Shown one piece after another: positions 8,954 to 16,560 of a stretch of 33,356 nucleotides of DNA. The notes beneath the pieces are model-generated. The model was not told where the DNA came from, searched no databases, and was given only the letters and a program-made list of their open reading frames with translations. Position 1 is the first letter of the stretch. Each line of letters opens with the position of its first letter. The position numbers and the translations under genes are program-made. This DNA comes from Rhodanobacter thiooxydans LCS2 (GTDB lineage: Bacteria > Pseudomonadota > Gammaproteobacteria > Xanthomonadales > Rhodanobacteraceae). The DNA lies in assembly GCF_000264375.1 (NCBI RefSeq), contig NZ_AJXW01000088.1:1-33356 (forward strand), read 5' to 3'.

Positions 8954-9002
8954 GCGGATCTTCCGGGCTGTTCCGCGCGGGCGTCCACGCGGATGGCCTG
9001 CG

Positions 9003-9008
9003 ATCATA
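9003..9008 (-). promoter_or_regulatory. Possible -10 box for the alkaline phosphatase gene
   Basis: TATGAT on the minus strand about 50 bases ahead of the phosphatase ATG, inside ggcTATGATcg, the same context as at 2050-2055. No -35 element at the right distance, so it would need an activator. Hexamer evidence only. Confidence 0.3.
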
Positions 9009-9050
9009 GCCGGAGCATGCGAACGTTCCGTGGCAACGGCGCGGTCGCGC

Positions 9051-9266
9051 TCAATCCTTGCCGTACATCCGGCGGTACACCGCGCTCACCCGCTGTTCCA
9101 GCGCGCCGCCTTGCTGAGCCTGCTCGAACGCTTCGTTGAGCTGCTTCTCGGCGGCATGCAGGTCGCGCAGGAACCGGCGGTCGTCGCTCGACAGGCCGCA
9201 GTCGGCCATCTGCCGCTCCAGGCTGGCGTCGGCTTTTTCCGGGGGTGGCGGCTTGCGCGCGTTCAT
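9051..9266 (-). CDS. Small hypothetical protein (71 aa)
   Basis: I do not recognise this protein. It begins MNARKPPPPEK, then has a charged, helix-rich body (SLERQMADCGLSSDDRRFLR, then EKQLNEAFEQAQQ) and ends RRMYGKD. It has one cysteine, no signal peptide and no membrane segment, so a small cytoplasmic helical or coiled-coil protein is likely. It lies between the LTA-synthase-type gene and the alkaline phosphatase gene on the same strand, 97 bases ahead of the latter. No clear ribosome binding site precedes the chosen ATG; upstream in-frame codons are arginine-rich and look non-coding. Reality as a gene is moderately likely from its balanced composition. Confidence 0.5.
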   Translation of the reverse strand: MNARKPPPPEKADASLERQMADCGLSSDDRRFLRDLHAAEKQLNEAFEQAQQGGALEQRVSAVYRRMYGKD

Positions 9267-9367
9267 ATGTCGGGCAAAGCAAGACGCCTGCCAGTGCCGC
9301 CAGGGCCGCCGGTATGCGGCCCGTGCCCCGCGCCTGGGCGTCTTCACGGCTGATCGGGGCGCAAACT

Positions 9368-9390
9368 GCCGCGGCCGGTCAGCCGCGGCC
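9368..9390 (-). terminator. GC-rich hairpin after the LTA-synthase-type gene
   Basis: Two copies of gccgcggcc (9368-9376 and 9382-9390) flank ggtca. Because GCCGCGGC is self-complementary, the copies can pair as a stem. It lies just beyond the stop of the minus-strand sulfatase-fold gene but has no U-tract, so terminator function is tentative. Confidence 0.3.
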
Positions 9391-9400
9391 AGCACGGCGC

Positions 9401-11113
9401 CTATTCGTACACGTGCAGCCGGCCGATGGTCCAGGCGTGGTACGACGCGAGCAGACCCGGCACGGCGCAGTCGTCGTACAGGCCGTGGCAGCGTTCGCGT
9501 AGTTCGATGGCGGCGGTGAAGTAGGCGTCGGTGGGCACGCCGGCGGCCTGCAGCACCATGCTGGGCAGGAACGCGATGTCGAGCAGCGGGTACTGCGGCA
9601 ATGGCGGTCCGGCGAAGTTGCTTTTCAGCATGTAGTAGGTGAGGTAGTCGCGGTAGGGCCGCAGCGCGGGCGGCAGCCGGCGCGGCAGGTCGCGGATCAG
9701 GCCGTTGAACGACGGCTGGTGGTCGCCGAAGTGCAGCAGCACGGTGGCCTGCGGGCGGTCGAGGAAGCTGTGCTCCAGCGCACGCATGGCGAGGTCGGAG
9801 GCGTGCAGGCGGGCGAGATAGGTATCGAAATTCAGCGCCGGACCGGGCGGCAGTCCGCGCAGCAGGTTGCGGTACGGCTGCGGCAGCCTCGCCATCGGCT
9901 GGTGGTCGTGCGGGCCGTGCTGGTTCAGCGTCAGGATCATCAGGAACACCGGCTGCCCCGGCTTCTTCACCTTGTCGTAGATGCGCCTGGCGGCCGCGAA
10001 CATCTGCGCGTCACTCTCCTCCCACTCCACCAGGCCCAGCTCGTCGGCGCCGTACAGGTGGTCGAAACCGTAGGCCTGGTACGCGTTGCGACCGTTGATG
10101 AAGTCGGCATTGGTCGGATAGATGCCGATGGTGAGGTAGCCGAGCCGGCGCAGCTGCAGCGCCAGCGCATCGTGTACGTTCGGCGCCAGCACGTACGGCG
10201 CGTACATGCCGCCGGGGCCGAAGATGTCCTGCGGCATGCCGGTCAGCGCGGCGAACTCGCTGACCCAGGTGCCGCCGCCGAAGGTATGCACGCGCAGCAT
10301 GCCGTGCGCGCGGGTGCGCGCGTCGGCATGGAACATCGCGACCCGGCATGACGGCACGCTGCAGGCGTCGTAGATCGACGGGTCGAAGGTGCTTTCTTCC
10401 AGTACCTGCACGATGTCCGGGTACGGTGGCGGCATGCGGCCGGGCGCGCCGGCGGCGGTGGCGCCCCAGTCCGGCTCGGCCACCGCATCGTCGGCCATCG
10501 CCGGCAGCTCCACGTCGGCGTCGTGCAGGTTGACGAAGAAGTTGGTCAGCTGCGCGTCGTCGGACATCTTCTGCCAGGCGTTGCGCGAGTGCACCTGCGC
10601 GAACGGCCCGGCGGGCAGCATGCACAGCCACAGCGCCAGCGCGCTCAACATGGCGCCGCCGAGGCGCATGCCGGCGCCGCGCCGCGGCGGCGGCCGCTGC
10701 AGCACCCGCCAGTCCCAGCGCCATACCAGATACAACAGGGGCGGCAGCAGCACGCCCAGGGCGAGCCCCACCGTGTACAGGTGCGGATAGTGGCGCAGCG
10801 TATCCAGCAGGCTGCTGCGCACGTAATAGATGAAGTCCGACGGCATCAGCTGCGAGTCGAGGTAGCGCAGCTTCAGCACCGCCACCGACTTCAGCAGCAG
10901 GAACAGCCCGCCGCCGACCAGCAGCGCCATGCCGAAGCGGCCGAACGCGAACAACAGCACGCCGAATGTGCACAGCATCAGCCCAAGGATGAAGCCGCGC
11001 TGCAGCGGCAACGGCTCCTGCCACGCGGTGAGCACGATGCAGGCGGCGAAGAAAACCAGCGCGCACAACACCACCGCAACTGCCCGCGTGAGGCGCAACG
11101 AGATTCGACGCAT
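9401..11113 (-). CDS. LTA synthase family membrane sulfatase-fold enzyme (phosphoglycerol transferase-like)
   Basis: A 570-residue membrane protein. The first 190 or so residues hold about five transmembrane helices; the rest is an outward-facing sulfatase/alkaline-phosphatase-fold domain. Visible active-site elements are QVLEESTFDP (metal-binding E), HTFGGGTWVSEFAALTG with the expected nucleophilic threonine, LNQHGPHDH, and HFGDHQP near the end. Relatives (LtaS, OpgB) move phosphoglycerol or phosphoethanolamine from phospholipids onto polymers, glucans or lipids. In a Gram-negative cell, decoration of periplasmic glucan or lipid A-type acceptors is more likely than lipoteichoic acid. The start has GGGGGA eleven bases ahead. 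It is divergent from the cpdB-type gene, sharing a 213-base intergenic region with an inverted repeat. Acceptor unknown. Confidence 0.85.
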   Translation of the reverse strand: MRRISLRLTRAVAVVLCALVFFAACIVLTAWQEPLPLQRGFILGLMLCTFGVLLFAFGRFGMALLVGGGLFLLLKSVAVLKLRYLDSQLMPSDFIYYVRSSLLDTLRHYPHLYTVGLALGVLLPPLLYLVWRWDWRVLQRPPPRRGAGMRLGGAMLSALALWLCMLPAGPFAQVHSRNAWQKMSDDAQLTNFFVNLHDADVELPAMADDAVAEPDWGATAAGAPGRMPPPYPDIVQVLEESTFDPSIYDACSVPSCRVAMFHADARTRAHGMLRVHTFGGGTWVSEFAALTGMPQDIFGPGGMYAPYVLAPNVHDALALQLRRLGYLTIGIYPTNADFINGRNAYQAYGFDHLYGADELGLVEWEESDAQMFAAARRIYDKVKKPGQPVFLMILTLNQHGPHDHQPMARLPQPYRNLLRGLPPGPALNFDTYLARLHASDLAMRALEHSFLDRPQATVLLHFGDHQPSFNGLIRDLPRRLPPALRPYRDYLTYYMLKSNFAGPPLPQYPLLDIAFLPSMVLQAAGVPTDAYFTAAIELRERCHGLYDDCAVPGLLASYHAWTIGRLHVYE

Positions 11114-11138
11114 GGCCGGAAAGTCCCCCGCAGGACTG

Positions 11139-11156
11139 CTGTCATCCTGGTGACAT
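11139..11156 (+). promoter_or_regulatory. Candidate Pho box in the divergent intergenic region
   Basis: CTGTCAT, a four-base spacer, then GTGACAT. Against the PhoB consensus of two CTGTCAT/C repeats spaced by four bases, the first half matches 7/7 and the second 5/7. Read as an inverted repeat the same bases give TGTCA-N6-TGACA, so another dimeric regulator is equally possible. It lies 26 bases ahead of the LTA-synthase-type ATG and about 170 ahead of the cpdB-type ATG, among phosphatase genes. Confidence 0.35.
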
Positions 11157-11326
11157 CTTACGGTCTTGCGGGTGCCACGCGCTGCGGCGCCGGCGCGCCG
11201 TTCCACTGGCGTTGAGCTTGGCGGGGGTGGCCGGAGCCAGGGCCGCGGCCGGAGCGATGCGCAAGCATCCGGTCACCCCGATCTGCTAATTTCCGCGATC
11301 CGAACCTGTCTTTCCCACGGACTCCC

Positions 11327-13354
11327 ATGTCGCCTCGCCCGTTGCCGCTCGCCACCCCGCTGCTCGTCCTCGGCGCCGCCCTGCTCGCCGGCTGTTCCAG
11401 CCTGCCCTGGGCGGCCGGCAAGACGCCCGACGGCGCCCGCGCGAGCGTGGCGATCCTGGAAACCACCGACGTGCACGCCAACGTGCTCAGCTACGACTAC
11501 TACAAGCTGAAGCCCGACCCCTCGCTTGGCTACGAGCGCACCGCCACGCTGATCCGCCGCGCCCGCGCCGAGTTCCCCAACACTTTCCTGTTCGACAGCG
11601 GCGACACCATCCAGGGCAGCGTGCTGGCCGACTACCAGGCGTTGGTGAAGCCGGTGGGCTGCGAGCAGGAGCTGGCCGTCTACCGGGCGATGGACGCGAT
11701 GGGCTACGACGGCGGCACCGTCGGCAACCACGAGTTCAACTACGGCCTGCGCTTCCTGTCGCAGGTCACCGGCACGCCGATGAACGTGGACGGCGGCCAC
11801 GCCGACCGCTGCGCCGGGCCGCGCTTTCCGCTGGTGCTGGCCAACGTGTACAGCGCGCGCGACGGCAAGCCGATCTTCCAGCCGTGGACGGTAGTGACCC
11901 GGCAGATCGAGGCGTATACCGCCGACGGCAGCAAGCTCCGCGTGCCGCTGAAGGTCGGCATCATCGGCTTCACCCCGCCGCCGATCCTGCAATGGGACCA
12001 GCAGAAACTCGCCGGCAAGGTCACCGTCAACGGCGTGGTCGAGGCCGCGAGGAAGTATCTGCCCGAGCTGCAGGCGCAGCACCCGGACCTGGTGGTGGCG
12101 ATCCTGCATGGCGGCCTGAACACCGCGCCGTACACCCCGGACATGGAGAACGCCGGCTGGTACCTGGCCGGCGTGCCCGGCATCGACGCGCTGCTGCTCG
12201 GCCACTCGCACGCCGAATTCCCCGGCCCGCGCTACGCCGGGCTGAAGGAGGTCGACGCCGCCCGCGGCCTGGTGCGCGGCGTGCCGGCTGTGATGGCGGA
12301 CTTCTTCGGCAAGGATCTGGGCGTGATCCGGCTGGTGCTGGACCGCAAGGGCGGCCGCTGGGTGGTCGACCGCGAGGAAAGCCACAGCGAAGTGCGACGG
12401 ATCTGCGACAAGCCGGGCGGCCGGAACAAGTCGGGCCCGCAGGCCATCGAGTGCGTGCCGGCCGACCCGGCGATCGCGCCGCTGGTGCGTCAGGCGCACG
12501 AGGCGACCATCGCCTACGTCAACACGCCGATCGGCGAAAGCGCGCTGCGCCTGAGCAGCCACTTCGCCGACGAGGGCAACATGACCGCGCTGGCGCCGGT
12601 CAACGCCGCGCAGATCGACTACGTGCGCCGCGAACTGCCGCGCACGCACCCCGAGCTGGCGAACCTCCCGGTGCTGGGTGCCGCCGCCGCCTTCCGCACC
12701 GGCTTCGGCGGCCCCGACGACTACACCGACGTAGCCCCCGGCCCGCTCACCCTGCGCAATGCCGCCGACCTGTACTTCTACCCGAACACGCTGGCCGCGG
12801 TGAAGCTCGACGGCGCCGGCCTCAAGGCCTGGCTGGAAAAATCCGCCGAACGCTTCAACCGCATCGACCCGGCCAAGGCCGGCGAACAGACGCTGATCAA
12901 CAGCCGCTTCACCGGCTACAACTTCGACCAGATCCAGGGCGGCATCCATTACGTCATCGACGTCTCCAGGCCGGCCGGCCAGCGCATCACCACGCTGACC
13001 TTCCAGGGCAAGCCGGTCACGCCGGAGCAGCCGTTCATCGTCGTCACCAACAACTACCGTGCCAGCGGCGGCGGCCACTTCCCCGGCCTCGACGGCAGCA
13101 ACATCGTTCTGGCCGCGCCGGACGGCACCCGCGAAATCCTGGCCAAGTGGCTGGAAAGCAAGCAGCGGATCGGTGCGCAGGATCTCGAACCGACCTCATG
13201 GACCTTCGCCCCGCTGAAGACCCGTGGCCCGGTGGTGTTCACCGGCGCCAGCGGCAAGCAGGACGTGGCCCGCACCGCCGGTCTCGCCAACATCCGCGAA
13301 CTGAAGGACCACGGCGACGGCACCGCGACGTATGCGATCGACCTGTCGCGTTGA
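11327..13354 (+). CDS. cpdB: 2',3'-cyclic-nucleotide 2'-phosphodiesterase/3'-nucleotidase, lipoprotein
   Basis: A 675-residue metallophosphoesterase. The lipobox LLAGC (C23) predicts a lipid-anchored periplasmic enzyme. Metal-site motifs run in order: ETTDVHAN (D48, H50), DSGDTIQGS (D93), VGNHEFNYG (N134, H135), ILHGGLN and GHSHAEF. The C-terminal 5'-nucleotidase domain carries NNYRASGGGHF near residue 575, the CpdB-type nucleoside-binding loop, which favours CpdB over UshA. It would convert 2',3'-cyclic nucleotides from RNA decay to 3'-nucleotides and then to nucleoside plus phosphate. A weak GGA precedes the ATG. It is divergent from the LTA-synthase-type gene and convergent with the decaheme operon, and fits the organic-phosphate theme of the preceding genes. 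Confidence 0.9.
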   Translation: MSPRPLPLATPLLVLGAALLAGCSSLPWAAGKTPDGARASVAILETTDVHANVLSYDYYKLKPDPSLGYERTATLIRRARAEFPNTFLFDSGDTIQGSVLADYQALVKPVGCEQELAVYRAMDAMGYDGGTVGNHEFNYGLRFLSQVTGTPMNVDGGHADRCAGPRFPLVLANVYSARDGKPIFQPWTVVTRQIEAYTADGSKLRVPLKVGIIGFTPPPILQWDQQKLAGKVTVNGVVEAARKYLPELQAQHPDLVVAILHGGLNTAPYTPDMENAGWYLAGVPGIDALLLGHSHAEFPGPRYAGLKEVDAARGLVRGVPAVMADFFGKDLGVIRLVLDRKGGRWVVDREESHSEVRRICDKPGGRNKSGPQAIECVPADPAIAPLVRQAHEATIAYVNTPIGESALRLSSHFADEGNMTALAPVNAAQIDYVRRELPRTHPELANLPVLGAAAAFRTGFGGPDDYTDVAPGPLTLRNAADLYFYPNTLAAVKLDGAGLKAWLEKSAERFNRIDPAKAGEQTLINSRFTGYNFDQIQGGIHYVIDVSRPAGQRITTLTFQGKPVTPEQPFIVVTNNYRASGGGHFPGLDGSNIVLAAPDGTREILAKWLESKQRIGAQDLEPTSWTFAPLKTRGPVVFTGASGKQDVARTAGLANIRELKDHGDGTATYAIDLSR

Positions 13355-13372
13355 GCGATGCGTCTTTGCAGG

Positions 13373-13388
13373 GTAGGCACTGCCCACC
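13373..13388. repeat. Degenerate REP-like half element
   Basis: GTAGGCACTGCCCACC shortly after the cpdB-type stop is a shortened relative of the GTAGGGCGGGCACTGCCCGCC arm found as a perfect pair between thrB and thrC. Only one arm is present here. Confidence 0.4.
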
Positions 13389-13428
13389 GCTCTGCCTTCT
13401 GCTGATTCCCGAAACGCATCAAGAGCAA

Positions 13429-13528
13429 GAGCTTTCGTCCTCCTGCGGCGGGCGAGGCACTTCTCTTCATGCTTGTCGAAAAGAGAAGTACCCAAGAGAG
13501 AACGACACCCCGCTTCCGCGCCTTGCGC
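13429..13528. repeat. 100-bp dispersed repeat, copy 1
   Basis: Bases 13429-13528 match the reverse complement of 16640-16740 at roughly four of five positions, with near-identical blocks (tcgtcctcctgcgg, agagaagtaccca, cgacaccccgct, ccgcgccttgc). The element contains its own hairpin, acttctctt...aagagaagt. It fills the gap between the convergent cpdB-type and decaheme cytochrome genes. Its open frames are repeat artefacts, not genes. Confidence 0.75.
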
Positions 13529-13547
13529 GCATCCTTCTCATCCGACC

Positions 13548-14408
13548 TCAGTCATCGTCATTGCCGTCATGCCAGCGCCCCTTGCTCTCGGATCGCGCGC
13601 GCGGACCATGGCACCGCACGCAATCCTCGAAGTTGCGGATACCCTCCTCGAGATGTTCTTCGCGGATGTTCGCCGGGGTGTGCGCGTGGCAGCCGTAGCA
13701 GGTATAGCGGGAGGTGTCGTTGCGCGGATGGCAGGTGGCGCAGGTGGCCCGGTGTTCGCCAACCAGCGGGAAATAGCGGTCATGGTCGAAGCTGGCCGGT
13801 TGCCAGGCCTTGGTGCCATGGCACTGGCTGCAACCGATGTCACCGAATGACGCATGCAGTCGATCGCCCGGGGCCTTGTGGCAGCTGCTGCACGCGGCCA
13901 GTTGCGTGGCGTCCAGGTGGCTGTGGTCGAAGCTGGCGGGTTCCCAGGCCTTCGTTGCGTGACATTGCGAACACTGGGCGGTGACGCCGCGATGCACGCG
14001 GGTATCCGGCGCCTTGTGGCAACTCCTGCAGTCGGCGGCCTGCGTCTCGCGCAACATGGAATGGTCGAAGCGGACGAGCGTGCCCTTCACCGGCATCAGG
14101 CGATCGGCGTGCTCGCGGTGGCAGGCCGTGCAGTCCTGCCGCACCAGCGCCTGGTGGAACGGCGTGCCGTTGGCGATCGGCACGCCGGTCGTGGTCAAGC
14201 GGCCGATGTCGGCCGGCCGGTGGCAGGCCATGCACTTGTCGGCCGAGGCACCACGCAACGGCAGGTGGCAGGCGAAGCAGTTGTCGCCGATGGCGGCATG
14301 CGCCGACTGGAGCTTTCCGGGGCTCACCATCAACTGCGGGAAGGCGAATACCAGCACCGCAATGACCGCCAGGTTGATGAGCAACAGCCATTTGATCCAG
14401 CGACTCAT
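13548..14408 (-). CDS. Membrane-anchored decaheme cytochrome c
   Basis: A 286-residue protein with one N-terminal membrane helix (about residues 7-26) and ten CXXCH heme motifs at residues 44, 59, 93, 127, 146, 173, 193, 223, 237 and 263. One module is repeated, CSQCHATKAWEPASFDH then CSQCHGTKAWQPASFDH, showing growth by internal duplication. Additional histidines (for example FDHSH, FDHDR) could supply the sixth iron ligands. It would carry electrons on the periplasmic face. Its ATG overlaps the stop of the membrane-protein gene by four bases, so it is the third gene of a coupled operon with that protein and an NAD(P)H reductase. A longer upstream frame was rejected as a shadow. Heme motifs are seen directly; the partner and terminal acceptor are unknown. 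Confidence 0.9.
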   Translation of the reverse strand: MSRWIKWLLLINLAVIAVLVFAFPQLMVSPGKLQSAHAAIGDNCFACHLPLRGASADKCMACHRPADIGRLTTTGVPIANGTPFHQALVRQDCTACHREHADRLMPVKGTLVRFDHSMLRETQAADCRSCHKAPDTRVHRGVTAQCSQCHATKAWEPASFDHSHLDATQLAACSSCHKAPGDRLHASFGDIGCSQCHGTKAWQPASFDHDRYFPLVGEHRATCATCHPRNDTSRYTCYGCHAHTPANIREEHLEEGIRNFEDCVRCHGPRARSESKGRWHDGNDDD

Positions 14409-14956
14409 CGCCAGCCCCAGAACAGGAAGATCGAGAAGATATGGCCCAGCGCGAACACGCTGAACGCCACGGAGATCGGAATGTGCACGCGGCGCCAGCC
14501 ACTGATGGCCTCCAGCGCCATGGCGCCAGGCAGCGACGGCTGCAGGCCGGCGCCGGTCGCGGCATCCGGCTGCAGGTGCTCGCGCGCGTGCTTCAGCAGG
14601 AATTGCCCGACCAGGCCGCTGATGACGTTCACGCCCATGGCGAAGGTGGCCAGCCAGGGCAGCACCGCGTTGAAGTGCACGCCGGAGTGGATCAACACCA
14701 GCAGCGAGCCCAGCCATGCGGCCCCCTCGTGCCATCGCAGCAGCGCAGGCGAGACACCCTTTGCACTGCGCCCACGCTTGCGTATCGAATACACCAGCGA
14801 CAGTGCGATCAGCAGCACGCCGGGAATGCCCAGGTAGCGCCCGATCCAGCTCAGGCCCAGCCCATGCAGGAGTACATCACCCAGCAATGCCGCGAGCGCG
14901 AACGCAGCAACGATCAGCAGGAAGGGGAGGCCGTGCTTCTGGAGAAACTCGCGCAT
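14405..14956 (-). CDS. Histidine-rich integral membrane protein, probable b-type heme electron carrier
   Basis: A 183-residue protein with four to five hydrophobic helices (about residues 11-31, 42-57, 79-97, 101-122, 159-181). Histidines H76, H90, H94, H158 and H172 sit in or next to helices (RWHEG, LIHSGVHF, RRVHIP, ALGHIF) as in cytochrome b561 or ferric-reductase-like diheme proteins. I do not assign a family beyond that. The start is one base after the reductase stop (TGACATG) and the stop overlaps the decaheme start, so the three genes are translationally linked. The likely role is moving electrons from the cytoplasmic-side reductase across the membrane to the decaheme cytochrome. Heme binding is inferred from the histidine pattern. 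Confidence 0.8.
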   Translation of the reverse strand: MREFLQKHGLPFLLIVAAFALAALLGDVLLHGLGLSWIGRYLGIPGVLLIALSLVYSIRKRGRSAKGVSPALLRWHEGAAWLGSLLVLIHSGVHFNAVLPWLATFAMGVNVISGLVGQFLLKHAREHLQPDAATGAGLQPSLPGAMALEAISGWRRVHIPISVAFSVFALGHIFSIFLFWGWR

Positions 14957-14957
14957 G

Positions 14958-16109
14958 TCATGCGTCCAGTACCAGATCCGAGGTCGGCTTGCAGACACAG
15001 GGCAGGCAGCTGCCGGGGGCGGGTGCAAAGGTGGGTGGAGTGCCGTAGCCCACAGTACCAGAGAGGATTCGCGTCTGGCAGTTGCCGCAGGTACCGGCGC
15101 GACAGACGGCGGTGATGCGCGCCCCCACGGATTCGGCCAGCTCCAGCATGCTGGCCCCTGGCTTCAGCACGGCGCGCTTGCCGCTGCGGCCGAACTCCAC
15201 CGTCCGGGGTGCCCCCTCGGATACGCCCGCACCGGCGATGGCCGGCACCGAAGCCGGTCCGAAGGCCTCGAAATGGATGCGTGGCTCCGGCACACCTGCC
15301 GCCCTCAGCGCCGCGACCAGATCCTGCATCATGGCCCCCGGGCCGCACAGGAACACATCCGCCAGGCCCGTGGGCAGGCAGGCTGCCACCGAGCGGGCAT
15401 CCATGCGCCCGGCATGGTCGTAGTCCCGTCCCTGGACGTCCGCGCCTTCCGGCGCCGAGAACCAGCGGTGCAGCCGCAGCGACGGATGGCTCGCGGCCAG
15501 TTCACGCAGGCGGGTGGCAAAGGCGAACTCGCGACCGTTGCGGCAGCCGTGCAGGAACACCACCCGGCGCGCCGGGTGCGTCGCATGCAGGTACTCGAGC
15601 ATCGCCATCATCGGCGTGATCCCGATGCCACCGGAGACCAGTACCACCGGCGTCTCGTCGTCCGCCAGATGGAACGCGCCGGCCGGCGCCCCGACGTCCA
15701 GCACGTCGCCGGCGGCGACGCGATCGTGCAGCCAGGGCGAAACCCGGCCGCCGGCGACCCGCTTCACGGAAATCCGCAGGAAGCCCTCGCCCGGCGCATT
15801 GGACAACGAATAGCAGCGTTGTACCGGCGCTCCCTCGCCGTCCGGGCGCGCATGGATGGTCAGGTATTGGCCGGGCAGGAAAGCAGGGGCCGACTGCTCG
15901 ACGGGTGCCAGCAGGAACGAACAGACCGAGCCATCGGCCGTCTCCGGCGTCTTGCGCAGCACGCGCATCGGGATCGGCGCCAGCCGCGCCGCCCGGTCTC
16001 GCGACGCGCTCAGCTCGCGGCGCACCCTGGCAGCCGCCATCCCAAGCAGGATCGCTGCTTGCGCGGCGAAGCCCAGGATGATGCCGACGAGCAGTTGTGC
16101 AGCAGTCAT
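14958..16109 (-). CDS. Membrane-anchored NAD(P)H:FAD:[2Fe-2S] oxidoreductase
   Basis: A 383-residue electron-transfer flavoprotein. In order: an N-terminal membrane helix (residues 4-25), an FAD domain with RCYSLS (98-103), a nicotinamide domain with VSGGIGITPM (158-167) and FLCGPGAM (253-260), and a C-terminal plant-type ferredoxin domain with C336, C341, C344 and a closing cysteine among C368/C371/C373. The layout matches Hcr- and BenC-like reductases. It would oxidise NAD(P)H and pass electrons singly to its operon partners, the histidine-rich membrane protein and the decaheme cytochrome. ATG at 16109 was chosen because GAGG lies six bases ahead; an ATG twelve bases upstream has no such site. 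It is the first gene of the unit, so the promoter should lie in 16110-16200. Confidence 0.9.
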   Translation of the reverse strand: MTAAQLLVGIILGFAAQAAILLGMAAARVRRELSASRDRAARLAPIPMRVLRKTPETADGSVCSFLLAPVEQSAPAFLPGQYLTIHARPDGEGAPVQRCYSLSNAPGEGFLRISVKRVAGGRVSPWLHDRVAAGDVLDVGAPAGAFHLADDETPVVLVSGGIGITPMMAMLEYLHATHPARRVVFLHGCRNGREFAFATRLRELAASHPSLRLHRWFSAPEGADVQGRDYDHAGRMDARSVAACLPTGLADVFLCGPGAMMQDLVAALRAAGVPEPRIHFEAFGPASVPAIAGAGVSEGAPRTVEFGRSGKRAVLKPGASMLELAESVGARITAVCRAGTCGNCQTRILSGTVGYGTPPTFAPAPGSCLPCVCKPTSDLVLDA

Positions 16110-16131
16110 ACCCAACCTCATGGATTCAGCA

Positions 16132-16146
16132 TCACCCTGAGGGTCA
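16132..16146. promoter_or_regulatory. Near-perfect palindrome upstream of the redox operon
   Basis: TCACCCTGAGGGTCA contains the perfect core ACCCT-G-AGGGT, 23 bases ahead of the reductase start. On the minus strand its edge reads TTGACC, a possible -35 box, so a regulator bound here would contact the promoter. No known operator was matched. Confidence 0.35.
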
Positions 16147-16165
16147 AAACTTATGTGTCGCTTAA

Positions 16166-16184
16166 CGACCCGGGCGCCGGGTCG
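16166..16184. promoter_or_regulatory. GC-rich hairpin/palindrome upstream of the redox operon
   Basis: Perfect 8-bp arms cgacccgg/ccgggtcg around gcg, 57 bases ahead of the reductase start. It could be an operator or an RNA hairpin in the leader. No T-tract follows on either strand, so it is not a canonical terminator. Confidence 0.35.
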
Positions 16185-16340
16185 CGCGGTTAGCCTTGGT
16201 TCATATGAAACAACAGGACTGGTGGGTGTCGGACGGACGTGAGTCACTCCGCCACGGCGATCTCGCGCCGTTCAATGGGGCCCGACGAAAGTCGACGGAC
16301 CAGACGACCGCAGTTCGTCCAGAAGTGTCAGCTTATGGCC

Positions 16341-16368
16341 GAAAAAAGTCCCGCTCGCAGCGGGACTT
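16341..16368 (-). terminator. Intrinsic terminator, minus strand
   Basis: Perfect 10-bp stem aagtcccgct/agcgggactt with loop cgc. Read on the minus strand it ends in a run of at least six U. It would stop transcripts from the UbiA operon, whose last stop codon is 430 bases upstream; that long untranslated stretch (16369-16797) could be a 3' UTR or carry its own small transcript. No gene was seen between. Confidence 0.75.
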
Positions 16369-16560
16369 CCTTGTTCTTGGCCTTACGGCTTTCACCACCG
16401 CGCTCGCGGTCGCGCACCGAGTGCGCGCCAGGATGGCGCGCTGCTGCTCTACCCGGGATCCTCTGCAGCGGCGGGCGGGTGGAGGATCAGCCCGCAGGGT
16501 GGTCGGCAGGGATGCCGCCCAGTTTTGCGTCAGGGCAGGCGAGGGCATGGCGACGGCATG

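Noticed and set aside
11273..13078. 601-codon open frame on the minus strand
   Set aside because: It is antisense to the cpdB-type gene and covers its promoter; composition is that of a shadow.
11884..13698. 604-codon open frame on the plus strand
   Set aside because: It is a +1-frame shadow of the cpdB-type gene that runs on into the dispersed repeat; arginine-rich with no motif.
13469..13984. Short frames starting MLVEKRSTQERTT and similar inside the dispersed repeat
   Set aside because: The peptide arises from the 100-bp repeat and recurs in the other copy; it is a repeat artefact.
14409..14735. N-terminal extension of the decaheme cytochrome
   Set aside because: It would cover most of the membrane-protein gene in another frame and is Arg/Ala-rich; the ATG overlapping the upstream stop is followed by a membrane anchor.
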